64,000 nt of DNA. Source: Schaalia odontolytica. Its GTDB lineage: Bacteria > Actinomycetota > Actinomycetes > Actinomycetales > Actinomycetaceae. Location of the stretch: the NCBI RefSeq assembly GCF_031191545.1, contig NZ_CP133472.1, forward strand, positions 2,294,001 through 2,358,000. Reading direction: 5' to 3'. Positions 53,459 through 61,723 of this stretch are shown piece after piece; positions within the stretch are counted from its first letter, which is position 1, and each line of letters starts with the position of its first letter. The notes under the pieces are model-generated. The model searched no databases and was not told the origin of the DNA. It was given only the letters and a program-made list of their open reading frames with translations. A program made the translations under genes and the position numbers.

Positions 53459-55039
53459 TTATTCATGCGAACGAACGTCTCCGGCGAGCACCTCGGCGGC
53501 GACCGGCACGTCGTTGTAGCGGTGGTGGATTCCCTGAACCTCCTGGTACCACTCGGCTCCCTTACCCGTGATGATGACGGTATCACCGGGATCGGCGGCA
53601 AGGATCGCGAGGCGCACTGCATCGCGGCGGCAGGTCGTCACCTCGGTGACATGTTCCATGCCAGGGCGTACGGAACGGATTCCCCGGAGAAGGTAGTCGC
53701 GAATCGACTGAGGATCCTCGGTGCGCGGATTCTCGTCCGTCACCCACAGGACGTCGGCCTCGCGCGCAGCGATCTCGGCGAGATGCTCGCGCTTGGTGGC
53801 GTCGCGGTCACCATCGGTTCCGAAGACGACGACGACCCGACCGGGCGTCAGCTCCCGGGTCGAACGCAGCGTCCACTCGAGGGCTTCGGGAGTGTGCGCG
53901 TAGTCGACAATGACGAGGGGCTGGCCACCGGGCACCGGGTTTACCTTTTCCATCCGTCCGGGAATCTGAGGCGCATCCTCGATCGCGCAGATAACCTCAG
54001 CAAGGTCGATGCCGAGGCTTACCGCACTGACGATCGCAACCGCAGTGTTTTGGATGTTGACTTCGCCCAGGATGGGCATCGCGACTCGGTGCCCGGCCCC
54101 GGAAGGATCAACGAGGGTGAATACGGTGCGACCGATCGTCTGATCGGGGGTGACGTCGCGGACGCGCCAATCGGCGTCCTGCTCGGTCAAAGCGGAAACA
54201 GTGGTCACCGGAACAGTGGCTTGCTCAGCCAGGCGACGACCCCATTTATCGTCGACGCATACGACGCCGCGGCGCGAATGCTCCGGAGTGAACAGGAGAG
54301 CCTTCGCCTGGAAGTAGTTCTCCATGTCCCCGTAGTAGTCCAGGTGGTCGTGCTGTAGGTTCGTGAATGCGGCGACGTCGAAGACGATCCCGTCGACACG
54401 GTGCAACGACAGCGCATGCGCGGACAGCTCGATGACCCCGGCTCCGCACTCGTACTGCTCGGTCGCTGCCAGGAAACGTGCGACAACGGGAGCTTCGGCG
54501 GTCGTGCGCACGGCCTCGAAAGAAATCGGTCCGACGTGGGTTTCCACGGTGCCGCACAGTGACGCGTGTGGGAAACGGGAGGCGATCGCTGCGCGCATCA
54601 GATACGAGGTCGTCGTCTTGCCGTTCGTGCCCGTGATCGCCATCGTCGTCAGGCGCGTGGCGGGCGAGGTGTACACGTTGGCGCACAGCTGCGCAACCAC
54701 GCCGCGCGGGTCGGCGACCTGAATGACGGGCACTCCCAGGCCGCGCTCGTGCGCCTGTGTGCGTCCCTCCTCGTCCGTCAGGACGACGCTTGCTCCGGCT
54801 TCGATCGCCGCGTGAGCGAAACGAATACCGTGCTGTTTCAGGCCGGGCACTGCCACGAAAAGCCACTCCGACTCGCAGTCATCGGAGGAGACGGTCACGC
54901 CGCGAAGCATCAGTTCCGTGTCGGCGATAGATGCGGGGGCACCATCGGCACCGAAAAAGCCTTCAATGTCCAGGCCGGACAGGGCGGTCGCCAGGCGGAC
55001 CGGAGCGATCGTGGGGCGAATGTCATTCACTGAAGTCAT
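53459..55039 (-). CDS. murE: Mur ligase, UDP-MurNAc-tripeptide synthetase (MurE)
   Basis: MurE adds the third amino acid of the peptidoglycan stem peptide. The ATP site reads MAITGTNGKTTTSYLMRAAI. The central block reads EAPVVARFLAATEQYECGAG, then ELSAHALSLHRVDGIVFDVAAFTNLQHDHLDYYG split across the catalytic Lys and His regions. The C-terminal domain begins VIVDYAHTPEALEWTL. The amino acid specificity motif reads E436-N-P-R (in TDENPRTEDP), close to the DNPR of meso-DAP enzymes but with Glu first. The start is ATG 55039, giving 526 aa. It lies outside any division-cell-wall cluster, upstream of der. The added residue (DAP, Lys or Orn) is uncertain. Confidence 0.88.
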   Translation of the reverse strand: MTSVNDIRPTIAPVRLATALSGLDIEGFFGADGAPASIADTELMLRGVTVSSDDCESEWLFVAVPGLKQHGIRFAHAAIEAGASVVLTDEEGRTQAHERGLGVPVIQVADPRGVVAQLCANVYTSPATRLTTMAITGTNGKTTTSYLMRAAIASRFPHASLCGTVETHVGPISFEAVRTTAEAPVVARFLAATEQYECGAGVIELSAHALSLHRVDGIVFDVAAFTNLQHDHLDYYGDMENYFQAKALLFTPEHSRRGVVCVDDKWGRRLAEQATVPVTTVSALTEQDADWRVRDVTPDQTIGRTVFTLVDPSGAGHRVAMPILGEVNIQNTAVAIVSAVSLGIDLAEVICAIEDAPQIPGRMEKVNPVPGGQPLVIVDYAHTPEALEWTLRSTRELTPGRVVVVFGTDGDRDATKREHLAEIAAREADVLWVTDENPRTEDPQSIRDYLLRGIRSVRPGMEHVTEVTTCRRDAVRLAILAADPGDTVIITGKGAEWYQEVQGIHHRYNDVPVAAEVLAGDVRSHE

Positions 55040-55111
55040 GTCTCTACTGTAGTTCGTCGCGACGGCAGTGCGCGCCACACCGACGGGCCGGGACACAGTA
55101 GGATGGGTGTC

Positions 55112-57691
55112 ATGCAGATCTTGACACGCAACGAAGCAAAGCATCGCGCTGCCCACCTTCATGTCTCCGCTATCGACGTTGTGGTCGATATCCGAGACGC
55201 CCAGGACACGGCGAATCCCACCTATCCCGTGGCGTCGACCCTGACGATGAGCTCGGATGAAGAGCGCACGTTTATCGACATCGCAGGGGAGGTCACCGGC
55301 GTCCTTCTCAACGGTCAGGCGCATCCCTTCGATGATGATAATGATCGCGTCTGGGTCGGCGGGCTACCCGTGGGGCAAACATTCACTCTGGAGATCCGTG
55401 CACTTGCGCGCTACTCGCGTAGCGGTGAGGGCCTCCACCGCTACACGGATCCGGAGGACGGCGAGGTGTACCTCTACACCCAGTTCGAACCCAATGACGC
55501 ACACCGTGCGTGGCCGTGCATCGATCAGCCGGATGTTAAGCCTGAGTGGACATTCCACGTCATCGCTCCCGCCGGTTGGGTCGTCTCCTCCAACGGGGTC
55601 GAGACAGACGTCGAGGAGGTGGAAGGTTCGGGGGCGCTGCGCCACGACTTCACCGCGACCCGCCCGCTGTCGAGCTACATTACTGCCATCGTCGCGGGGC
55701 CCTGGGCGGTTATCGACGGCGGCACGTGGCGTGGCGGCGCATCGGATGGCGGGCACGCCGAGCTGTCCCTGCGTCTCCTGTGCCGGCGTACGCTCGAGCG
55801 CTACCTCGATTCCGATGACGTTTTCGAGGTGACGCGCGCAGGCCTGGACTTCTTCCATGAGCGCTACGGAGTGACCTTCCCGTGGGGCTCCTACGACCAG
55901 GTCTACGTGCCCGAATACAACCTGGGCGCTATGGAGAACCCAGGGTGCATTACCTTCAACGAGAACTACATTTCCCGCTCGACCCCGACGTTCTCCGAGC
56001 GCCAGCGTCGAGCGAACACGACGTTGCACGAGATGTGCCACATGTGGTTCGGCGACCTTGCAACGCCCTCGTGGTGGGACGACCTGTGGCTCAAAGAGTC
56101 TTTCGCTGAGAACCAGGGTGCCAGCGCGATTGCGACCGCGACCCGCTACGTCGGGGAATGGGCAAACTTCGCAATGAACCGCAAGATCTGGGCCTACACG
56201 CAGGACCAGATGCCGACTACCCACCCGATCGCAGCCGATATTCCGGACGTCGCGGCCGCAAAGACCAACTTCGACGGCATTACCTACGCGAAGGGTGCAT
56301 CGGTCCTGAAGCAGCTGGTCGCCTGGGTTGGAGAAGACGCTTTCTACGAAGGAGCACGCCGCTACTTTGCGGAGCATCAGTTCGGGGCGACGAATCTGCA
56401 AGACCTGCTAGTCGCCCTTGAAGGGGCATCGCGCCAGGAACTGTCGTCGTGGAAGAGCGCGTGGCTTGAGACCTCCGGCCCCTCGACGCTGTCCGCATCG
56501 TGGGTCACGGACAATGTAGGTGCGATCACCGACTTCATTCTTCACCAGAGCGGCGATGCCTGCGACGGTGCGCTGCGTCCTCACCGCGTCACCGTTTCCA
56601 CGTGGCGGGTCGCTGCTGGCACCCTCGAACGGACGCATAGCTTCGACGTGCGTATCGAAGGCGAAGCGGCAGCCATCGACCCCGAAGGAGTGCTCTCCGT
56701 TCCCGGTGGAGCCGCCCGCGCTGATCTCGTCGTCGTCAACGACGACGACCTTACGTATGCGATCTCTCGCCTGGATGAGCGTTCGACCGACGTGGCACTC
56801 GCCTACGTGGGAACCATCGACACGGCGATCACGCGTGCCGTGATATGGGCGTCGTTGTGGAACGCGGTGCGTGACGGACTGCTCGATCCTCGCCGTTTTA
56901 TTGCTGCCGTACTGACTGCCGTTCCTACAGAGACAGAACCCGCCATTCGCGACCGGCTGCTTCTCTTCGTCTCCGAGGCGCTGTCCTCGTTCCTGCCGGG
57001 AAGCCTTCGCGGTCACGTCCACGATCAGGTGCTGGCCACGACGATTCGCCTGTCGCGCGAGACGGAAGATTCCGACGCCTGGCGCTCCTACACCCGTGCC
57101 TTTATCGCGGAGTTCGCCGCCCGCGGCGCTCAAGAGCACGAGGCCACCGTGCGCGGCTTCGCAGCCAGCGACGACCCCGACATCGCCTGGCGTGCCCGCC
57201 GTGCCCTGGCGGCACGGGGCCTCGTCGACACGGGAGCCATCGAAGCGTGGCGCAACGCCGACGGCTCCGGTGAGGCTGCGCGCATGAGCGTCGAAGCACT
57301 CGCGTCGCTGCCGCTCGAGGAGGCGCGCTCGCAGGCGTGGGAGGCGGTGTATTCGGAGTCGCTTTCGAACGACTTCCTGACGGCGACACTCGCCGGCCTG
57401 AACGCTTCGTCGTGGGATGGTGAATCGGGTATCGACAGCGCCGTCGAGCGCCTTCGGTCCTACTGGGAATCCCACACCATTGGGATGGCCTTGCGCTACG
57501 CGAACGGCGTGCTCGGCTACGGCCTCGACATTGACCGGGAGGGCAGTGTCGAACGTTCTGTGGGGCTCCTGCGCGGCTGGCTCGATGCTCACGGAGATGC
57601 TCCGGCGCAGCTGCGCCGTATTGTCCTGGAGCACCTTGATGCCTTTGAGCGTGACGAGCGCGTACAGCGCCGCTGGAAGCACGATCAGTGA
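55112..57691 (+). CDS. pepN: Aminopeptidase N (M1 family)
   Basis: PepN is a cytoplasmic zinc aminopeptidase that trims peptides from the N-terminus. The exopeptidase motif is EYNLGAMENPGCITF. The zinc site is H306-E-M-C-H in TLHEMCHMWFGDLATPSW, with the third ligand Glu in WLKESFAENQG. An ERAP1-like C-terminal domain follows. About 859 aa, the usual actinobacterial length. ATG 55112 (MQILTRNEAKHRAAHL) is chosen because AGGATGGG precedes it; ATG 55103 would add three residues. It is divergent from murE with 72 bases between starts. The DUF881 gene overlaps its end by four bases. Confidence 0.95.
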   Translation: MQILTRNEAKHRAAHLHVSAIDVVVDIRDAQDTANPTYPVASTLTMSSDEERTFIDIAGEVTGVLLNGQAHPFDDDNDRVWVGGLPVGQTFTLEIRALARYSRSGEGLHRYTDPEDGEVYLYTQFEPNDAHRAWPCIDQPDVKPEWTFHVIAPAGWVVSSNGVETDVEEVEGSGALRHDFTATRPLSSYITAIVAGPWAVIDGGTWRGGASDGGHAELSLRLLCRRTLERYLDSDDVFEVTRAGLDFFHERYGVTFPWGSYDQVYVPEYNLGAMENPGCITFNENYISRSTPTFSERQRRANTTLHEMCHMWFGDLATPSWWDDLWLKESFAENQGASAIATATRYVGEWANFAMNRKIWAYTQDQMPTTHPIAADIPDVAAAKTNFDGITYAKGASVLKQLVAWVGEDAFYEGARRYFAEHQFGATNLQDLLVALEGASRQELSSWKSAWLETSGPSTLSASWVTDNVGAITDFILHQSGDACDGALRPHRVTVSTWRVAAGTLERTHSFDVRIEGEAAAIDPEGVLSVPGGAARADLVVVNDDDLTYAISRLDERSTDVALAYVGTIDTAITRAVIWASLWNAVRDGLLDPRRFIAAVLTAVPTETEPAIRDRLLLFVSEALSSFLPGSLRGHVHDQVLATTIRLSRETEDSDAWRSYTRAFIAEFAARGAQEHEATVRGFAASDDPDIAWRARRALAARGLVDTGAIEAWRNADGSGEAARMSVEALASLPLEEARSQAWEAVYSESLSNDFLTATLAGLNASSWDGESGIDSAVERLRSYWESHTIGMALRYANGVLGYGLDIDREGSVERSVGLLRGWLDAHGDAPAQLRRIVLEHLDAFERDERVQRRWKHDQ

Positions 57692-58542
57692 CGCCGGGAG
57701 CACAGCGCAGCGAGGCGGCGGGCGAGCGGGCCGAGGCCACCCTGGCCTCGTCCGCCGACCCCGCGGCCTCGATGTCCCTCCTGAATTCTCTGCTCGCCAA
57801 CCCCCTCGACGCTGGTTACGAGCACTTTCACGCCGACCGTGGGTCGAGGCCAGCAAGCGTCATCGGTACAATCGGTGTCTTCGCGGTAGCCGTCGCGCTC
57901 GGCTTCGCCTCCATCGTCGCGACGAGCTCGCTGCGAGCTCCGGCCTCAGATGTCAAATCCGATTTGAAGGCACAGGCATCCGAGCGCACCGATACGGTCG
58001 AAGCGCTCAACAACGACGTGCAATCTTTGGGGCGTGCCATCGAACAGTACTCCGGTACAGGCCCGACTGCGGCATCTAACCCGGCACAGGATCTCGTGAC
58101 CGCGACGACTCCGGTCGTCGGCCCCGGCATCACGGTCACTCTGACGGATCGCGGCGGCCCGGGCAAGGGGAGCGGAGCGGTGCGTGATCAAGATCTGGCG
58201 ATAGTCGTCAATGCCCTGTGGGCCGCCGGAGCGGACGCCGTCTCCATCAACGGTCAGCGGGTCGGTCCCGACACGTTCGTGCGCACGGCTGGATCCGTGA
58301 TCCTCGTGAACGTTACCCCCGTCTCCTCGCCCTACGAAGTGTCGGCGATCGGTGACGCCAACGCGCTCTCCGTCGCCCTCGTTCGCGGGGCCACCGGCGA
58401 CTACCTCTCGGCCGCGCAGTCGGTGACCGGTATGACGGTGTCCTCGAAGGTTTCGGACCACCTCCAGATGGAGGCGCTCACGCTCACGGATTCCCGCTAC
58501 GCAACCCCGGTGGGAGAATCGAATGAAGGAGGTTCTTCATGA
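57688..58542 (+). CDS. DUF881 family membrane protein, first copy
   Basis: This is a 284-residue protein with a cytoplasmic N-terminus, one membrane helix near residues 55-75 (SVIGTIGVFAVAVALGFASI), a short coiled segment (SERTDTVEALNNDVQSLGRA), and an extracytoplasmic DUF881 domain. The domain shows VVGPGITVTLTDRGG, VVNALWAAGADAVSINGQRV and SPYEVSAIGDANAL, all conserved. The function of DUF881 is not established; the position near cell-division and metabolism regulators is conserved. The start is GTG 57688, overlapping pepN by four bases. It overlaps the small basic protein gene by four bases. The order DUF881-Sbp-DUF881 is the same in mycobacteria (Rv1823-Rv1825). Confidence 0.9.
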   Translation: MTPGAQRSEAAGERAEATLASSADPAASMSLLNSLLANPLDAGYEHFHADRGSRPASVIGTIGVFAVAVALGFASIVATSSLRAPASDVKSDLKAQASERTDTVEALNNDVQSLGRAIEQYSGTGPTAASNPAQDLVTATTPVVGPGITVTLTDRGGPGKGSGAVRDQDLAIVVNALWAAGADAVSINGQRVGPDTFVRTAGSVILVNVTPVSSPYEVSAIGDANALSVALVRGATGDYLSAAQSVTGMTVSSKVSDHLQMEALTLTDSRYATPVGESNEGGSS

Positions 58543-58871
58543 TCGCTGTCATTGGCTTGATCATCGGCATCGTTCTCGGCGTGGTCCTGGATCCCACGGT
58601 TCCGGCCTGGCTAGCCCCGTTCCTGCCCGTCGCCGTCGTCGCTGGTCTGGATGCTCTCTTCGGTGCCGGTCGCGCGTGGCTCGAGGGTCGCTTCGCGGAC
58701 CGAGTCTTCGTCACGTCATTCTTCTGGAATGTCGTCGTCGCTTGCCTTCTTGTGTTCCTCGGCACCCAGCTTGGTGTCGGCTCAGCGATGACGACAGCTG
58801 TCGTCGTCGTTCTGGGTATCCGTATCTTCTCCAACACGGCGTCGATTCGCCGTCTACTTCTGAAAGCCTGA
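58539..58871 (+). CDS. sbp: Small basic membrane protein (DUF1290, Sbp)
   Basis: This is a 110-residue membrane protein with three hydrophobic segments (MIAVIGLIIGIVLGVVLDPT at the N-terminus, then near residues 20-40 and 60-100). The sequence PAWLAPFLPVAVVAGLDALF followed by GAGRAWLEGRFADRVFVTSF is typical of the DUF1290 small basic protein family, found beside division genes in Bacillus. Its molecular function is unknown. It overlaps the first DUF881 gene by four bases (ATGA) and lies one base from the second, so the three are made together. GAAGGAGG upstream is an excellent ribosome binding site. Confidence 0.92.
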   Translation: MIAVIGLIIGIVLGVVLDPTVPAWLAPFLPVAVVAGLDALFGAGRAWLEGRFADRVFVTSFFWNVVVACLLVFLGTQLGVGSAMTTAVVVVLGIRIFSNTASIRRLLLKA

Positions 58872-58872
58872 G

Positions 58873-59673
58873 ATGAACGACGAACCCACTCAGCCTGTCG
58901 CACAGGACGATGGCGTCGAGGAAGAGACGCGTGCGCACGTCAGCCGTCGAGGGCCACACGGGGATTCCCGCGTGTGGACGCGTGCTCGCCAAGCCTTCTT
59001 CGCACTTCCTCGCGGACTGCATGTCGTGATGCTCGTGATCTTCATGATTCTCGGATTTGCTTTGGCCACGCAGGTGCGTGCGCAACGGTCCGATCCCCTC
59101 GAGGGGCTCTCGGAGCAGGATCTCGTCACCGTCCTGGACGAGCTGGGCACACAGGAACAGAACCTACGCAACCGCCGCGGCGAGCTTTCCCGCGAGCTTG
59201 ATGACCTGCGCAGCGCAGCCAGCGAGGCAGATGCACGCGAACAGGCTACTCGCAAGGCTGAAACTCAAGCGCAAATTGCAGCTGGTACAGCACCCGTGCA
59301 CGGCCCCGGAGTCACTGTCGGAGTCGCGGACCCGGGCACTAATCTGACTCCCACGCAATTCGTTATGACGCTGGGGGAATTGCGCAATGCGGGAGCTGAG
59401 GCAATCGAACTCAACGGCGTACGCCTCTCTACGCGCTCTGCCTTCACGGGTCAGGCTGGTGCCATTATCGTCGATGGGACACCGATCGTTTCGCCGTACA
59501 CGTGGAAGGTGATCGGCGAAGGACAGACAATCGCGACCGCTCTTGATATCCAGGCGGGCTCAGCGGCGCAGATGCGAGCGAAGGGTGCGACCGTCACGAT
59601 CACGCAGGCTGACGATCTATCGATTACATCGATTGCCGCGCCGAAACCCCCGCAGTTTGCTACCTACGGCTGA
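58873..59673 (+). CDS. DUF881 family membrane protein, second copy
   Basis: This is a 266-residue paralog of the first DUF881 protein in the same unit. A cytoplasmic tail of about 45 residues leads to one membrane helix (LHVVMLVIFMILGFALATQV). A coiled coil follows (ELGTQEQNLRNRRGELSREL, then ASEADAREQATRKAETQAQ), and the DUF881 domain closes the protein (HGPGVTVGVADPGTNLTPTQ and GELRNAGAEAIELNGVRLS). It lies one base after the small basic protein. The next gene (FHA) is separated by about 100 bases. The coiled coil suggests it may pair with the other DUF881 protein. That is inference only. Confidence 0.9.
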   Translation: MNDEPTQPVAQDDGVEEETRAHVSRRGPHGDSRVWTRARQAFFALPRGLHVVMLVIFMILGFALATQVRAQRSDPLEGLSEQDLVTVLDELGTQEQNLRNRRGELSRELDDLRSAASEADAREQATRKAETQAQIAAGTAPVHGPGVTVGVADPGTNLTPTQFVMTLGELRNAGAEAIELNGVRLSTRSAFTGQAGAIIVDGTPIVSPYTWKVIGEGQTIATALDIQAGSAAQMRAKGATVTITQADDLSITSIAAPKPPQFATYG

Positions 59674-59774
59674 TCGTGGCCGTAGCTGGCTATCATGTGG
59701 TGCGTGCTCGCGCCTGATACAAGGCAAACGTTTACACTTGACTCATTCCATTTTCTTATTCTTTGGAGCGCACA

Positions 59775-60209
59775 ATGTCTGACAACCAGCCATTCGACCC
59801 GACTGCAACCTCAGTTTTCGGCTTGGCGCCTGTCGTTGACGAGGTCGAAGAGGCACCCGTTGCGCTTTCCGCTCGCGACCGCGAGGCCGTCGAGGCCCTG
59901 CCCGCTGGCTCGGCACTTCTCATCGTGCTGCGCGGTCCGAATACGGGTGCGCGTTTCCTGCTGGATCCTGAGGTGACCAACGCCGGTCGCTCTCCCAAGG
60001 CTGATATCTTCCTTGACGACGTGACCGTGTCGCGCAAGCACTGCCAGTTCATCGCCTCTGAGGGCGGTCACATCGTGCGCGATTCGGGATCGCTGAACGG
60101 AACGTACGTCAACCGCGAGCGCGTCGACTCCGTCCAGCTGCGCGCCGGCGACGAAGTGCAGATCGGTAAGTATCGTCTGACCTACCAGCCGTCGACCAAG
60201 CAGGCCTGA
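59775..60209 (+). CDS. garA: FHA domain protein, GarA/OdhI-like
   Basis: GarA/OdhI proteins control 2-oxoglutarate metabolism by binding 2-oxoglutarate dehydrogenase and glutamate dehydrogenase through an FHA domain. Kinases phosphorylate a Thr pair in the N-terminal tail to switch them off. The 144-residue product has the FHA blocks GARFLLDPEVTNAGRSPKAD, VTVSRKHCQF and SGSLNGTYVNRERV. The tail reads DPTATSVFGL, where relatives read ETTSVF, so only the second Thr (T12) is kept. The start is ATG 59775 with GGAG 7 bases upstream; 59763 would add four residues. MerR genes follow, as in Rv1827-Rv1830. Here gcvH is absent from its usual upstream place. Confidence 0.92.
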   Translation: MSDNQPFDPTATSVFGLAPVVDEVEEAPVALSARDREAVEALPAGSALLIVLRGPNTGARFLLDPEVTNAGRSPKADIFLDDVTVSRKHCQFIASEGGHIVRDSGSLNGTYVNRERVDSVQLRAGDEVQIGKYRLTYQPSTKQA

Positions 60210-60210
60210 C

Positions 60211-60978
60211 GTGTCAGCAGCCGTTGCGCACGCGCGGGGGGCAGGCTCCTCTCACGAGGCTCGCTCGTGGCCGCAGGATGCCGATCACAGCCCCGAGCTG
60301 TCAATCGGCCGCGTCGTTGACTCTCTGAAAGAGGAGTTCCCCGCTATTTCGCTGTCCAAGGTGCGTTACCTGGAGAGCGAGGGACTCGTGACTCCCGCGC
60401 GCACAGGTTCGGGTTATCGTAAGTACTCCGCAGCCGACGTGGAGCGTTTGCGTTACGTGCTCACCGAGCAGCGTGATTCCTTCACACCGCTGAGCGTGAT
60501 TCGCGCGCAGCTCGATGCGCTCGATGCGGGCCACACTCCTGCGAGGCGCAGGGTCGCCCAGGTCGTCTCCTCCGAGGGACAGACGGTGTCACTCGCCGGG
60601 CGCCGCGCGGTGCCCGCCGCTGATCTGTCTGATCTGACGGGCATCGATGTAGAGACCCTCGACCGCTACACCCGCCTTGGGCTCATCACACCTGACCTGG
60701 CCGGTTATTTTCCTGCGCGCTGCGTGCAGGCGGTGTCAGCAATTGCACGCCTTGAGTGTGCTGGAGTTGACGTGCGCGTGTTGCGAGCGGTTCGTCAAGG
60801 TGCCGAGCGTAGCGCCGACATCATCGATCAGGCCGTGTCCTCACAGCGTGGACGAGGCCGTGGTGCCGATCGTGAACGTGCGCGCGCCAGGGCGGTTGAA
60901 CTGGGGGAGATGTTTGCCGACCTGCACCGTGAAATGCTGACTGTGGCTGTGTCTGCCCTCGCGGATGATGCAGGCTAA
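60211..60978 (+). CDS. ftsR: MerR family regulator, FtsR/Rv1828-like
   Basis: This is a MerR-type transcription factor of 255 aa. The winged helix reads LSIGRVVDSLKEEFPAISLS, then KVRYLESEGLVTPARTGSGY with RKYSAADVERL. A second helical domain (LTGIDVETLDRYTRLGLITP) follows, and the end is helical. The sequence and its place right after the FHA gene match Rv1828 of M. tuberculosis and FtsR of Corynebacterium, which activates ftsZ. No metal-binding Cys motif is present, unlike metal-sensing MerR proteins. The start is GTG 60211, one base after garA. The ftsZ link here is by homology. Confidence 0.86.
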   Translation: MSAAVAHARGAGSSHEARSWPQDADHSPELSIGRVVDSLKEEFPAISLSKVRYLESEGLVTPARTGSGYRKYSAADVERLRYVLTEQRDSFTPLSVIRAQLDALDAGHTPARRRVAQVVSSEGQTVSLAGRRAVPAADLSDLTGIDVETLDRYTRLGLITPDLAGYFPARCVQAVSAIARLECAGVDVRVLRAVRQGAERSADIIDQAVSSQRGRGRGADRERARARAVELGEMFADLHREMLTVAVSALADDAG

Positions 60979-61090
60979 GTCTCATGTTGAACATGAAGGT
61001 TAGACTCGCCGCTTCGGTCATTGACCACCGTGCCTCGGTGCTCTACCGTAGACCTGTTCTCATCAAGTACCACCTGCAAGGAGCCCGACA

Positions 61091-61642
61091 GTGAGCGCAC
61101 AAGCGAACGCCGCTAGCCGGCAAGGCATGCTTTTTGGCGACCCGCTCGAAGGTCTTGATACGGACGAGATGGGCTACCGTGGTCCCGTTGCGTGCAGCGC
61201 CGCAGGTATCACCTACCGTCAGCTGGACTACTGGGCGCGTACCGGCCTCCTTCAACCCTCAATTCGCGCGGCTCGCGGTTCCGGCTCGCAGCGTCTGTAC
61301 TCCTTCCGAGACATTCTCGTGCTGAAGGTCGTCAAGAAGCTACTGGATGCGGGTGTGTCCCTTCAACAGGTACGTGTTGCCGTCTCGTCGCTCCAGAACA
61401 GGGGAGTGGACGATCTTGCGTCTATCACTCTGATGAGTGACGGAGCGTCGGTCTATGAATGCACCTCGACCGACGAGGTGATCGATCTCCTCCAGGGTGG
61501 CCAGGGCGTCTTCGGAATCGCGGTAGGCCGTGTGTGGCGCGAGGTCGAGGGATCGCTCGCGGAGCTTCCGCTTGAGCGTTCTGAGCCAACGTTTGTTGAC
61601 GAGCTCGCGCAGCGTCGTCGTTCCAAGCTTTCTGCGTCCTGA
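61091..61642 (+). CDS. MerR family regulator, Rv1830-like
   Basis: This is a second MerR-type protein, 183 aa. The DNA-binding domain reads YRGPVACSAAGITYRQLDYW, then ARTGLLQPSIRAARGSGSQR and LYSFRDILVLKVVKKLLDAG. The dimer region follows, with VSLQQVRVAVSSLQNRGVDD. It lies 112 bases after the first MerR gene. In mycobacteria a bifunctional nuclease gene (Rv1829) lies between the two, and it is missing here. The start is GTG 61091 with AAGGAG upstream. A perfect terminator ends the unit. Target genes cannot be read from sequence. Confidence 0.88.
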   Translation: MSAQANAASRQGMLFGDPLEGLDTDEMGYRGPVACSAAGITYRQLDYWARTGLLQPSIRAARGSGSQRLYSFRDILVLKVVKKLLDAGVSLQQVRVAVSSLQNRGVDDLASITLMSDGASVYECTSTDEVIDLLQGGQGVFGIAVGRVWREVEGSLAELPLERSEPTFVDELAQRRRSKLSAS

Positions 61643-61660
61643 CACGGAGCGTCTGAACAT

Positions 61661-61697
61661 AGCTGTGGGGGCCAGGCTGAGCCTGGCCCCCACAGCT
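61661..61697 (+). terminator. Terminator after the second MerR gene
   Basis: A perfect 17-bp stem (61661-61677 with 61681-61697) has loop TGA. It lies between convergent genes, so it may also stop the Hsp70-like transcript. Confidence 0.88.
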
Positions 61698-61723
61698 TGT
61701 GAATGTCGGCAGGACTGTGGCCC

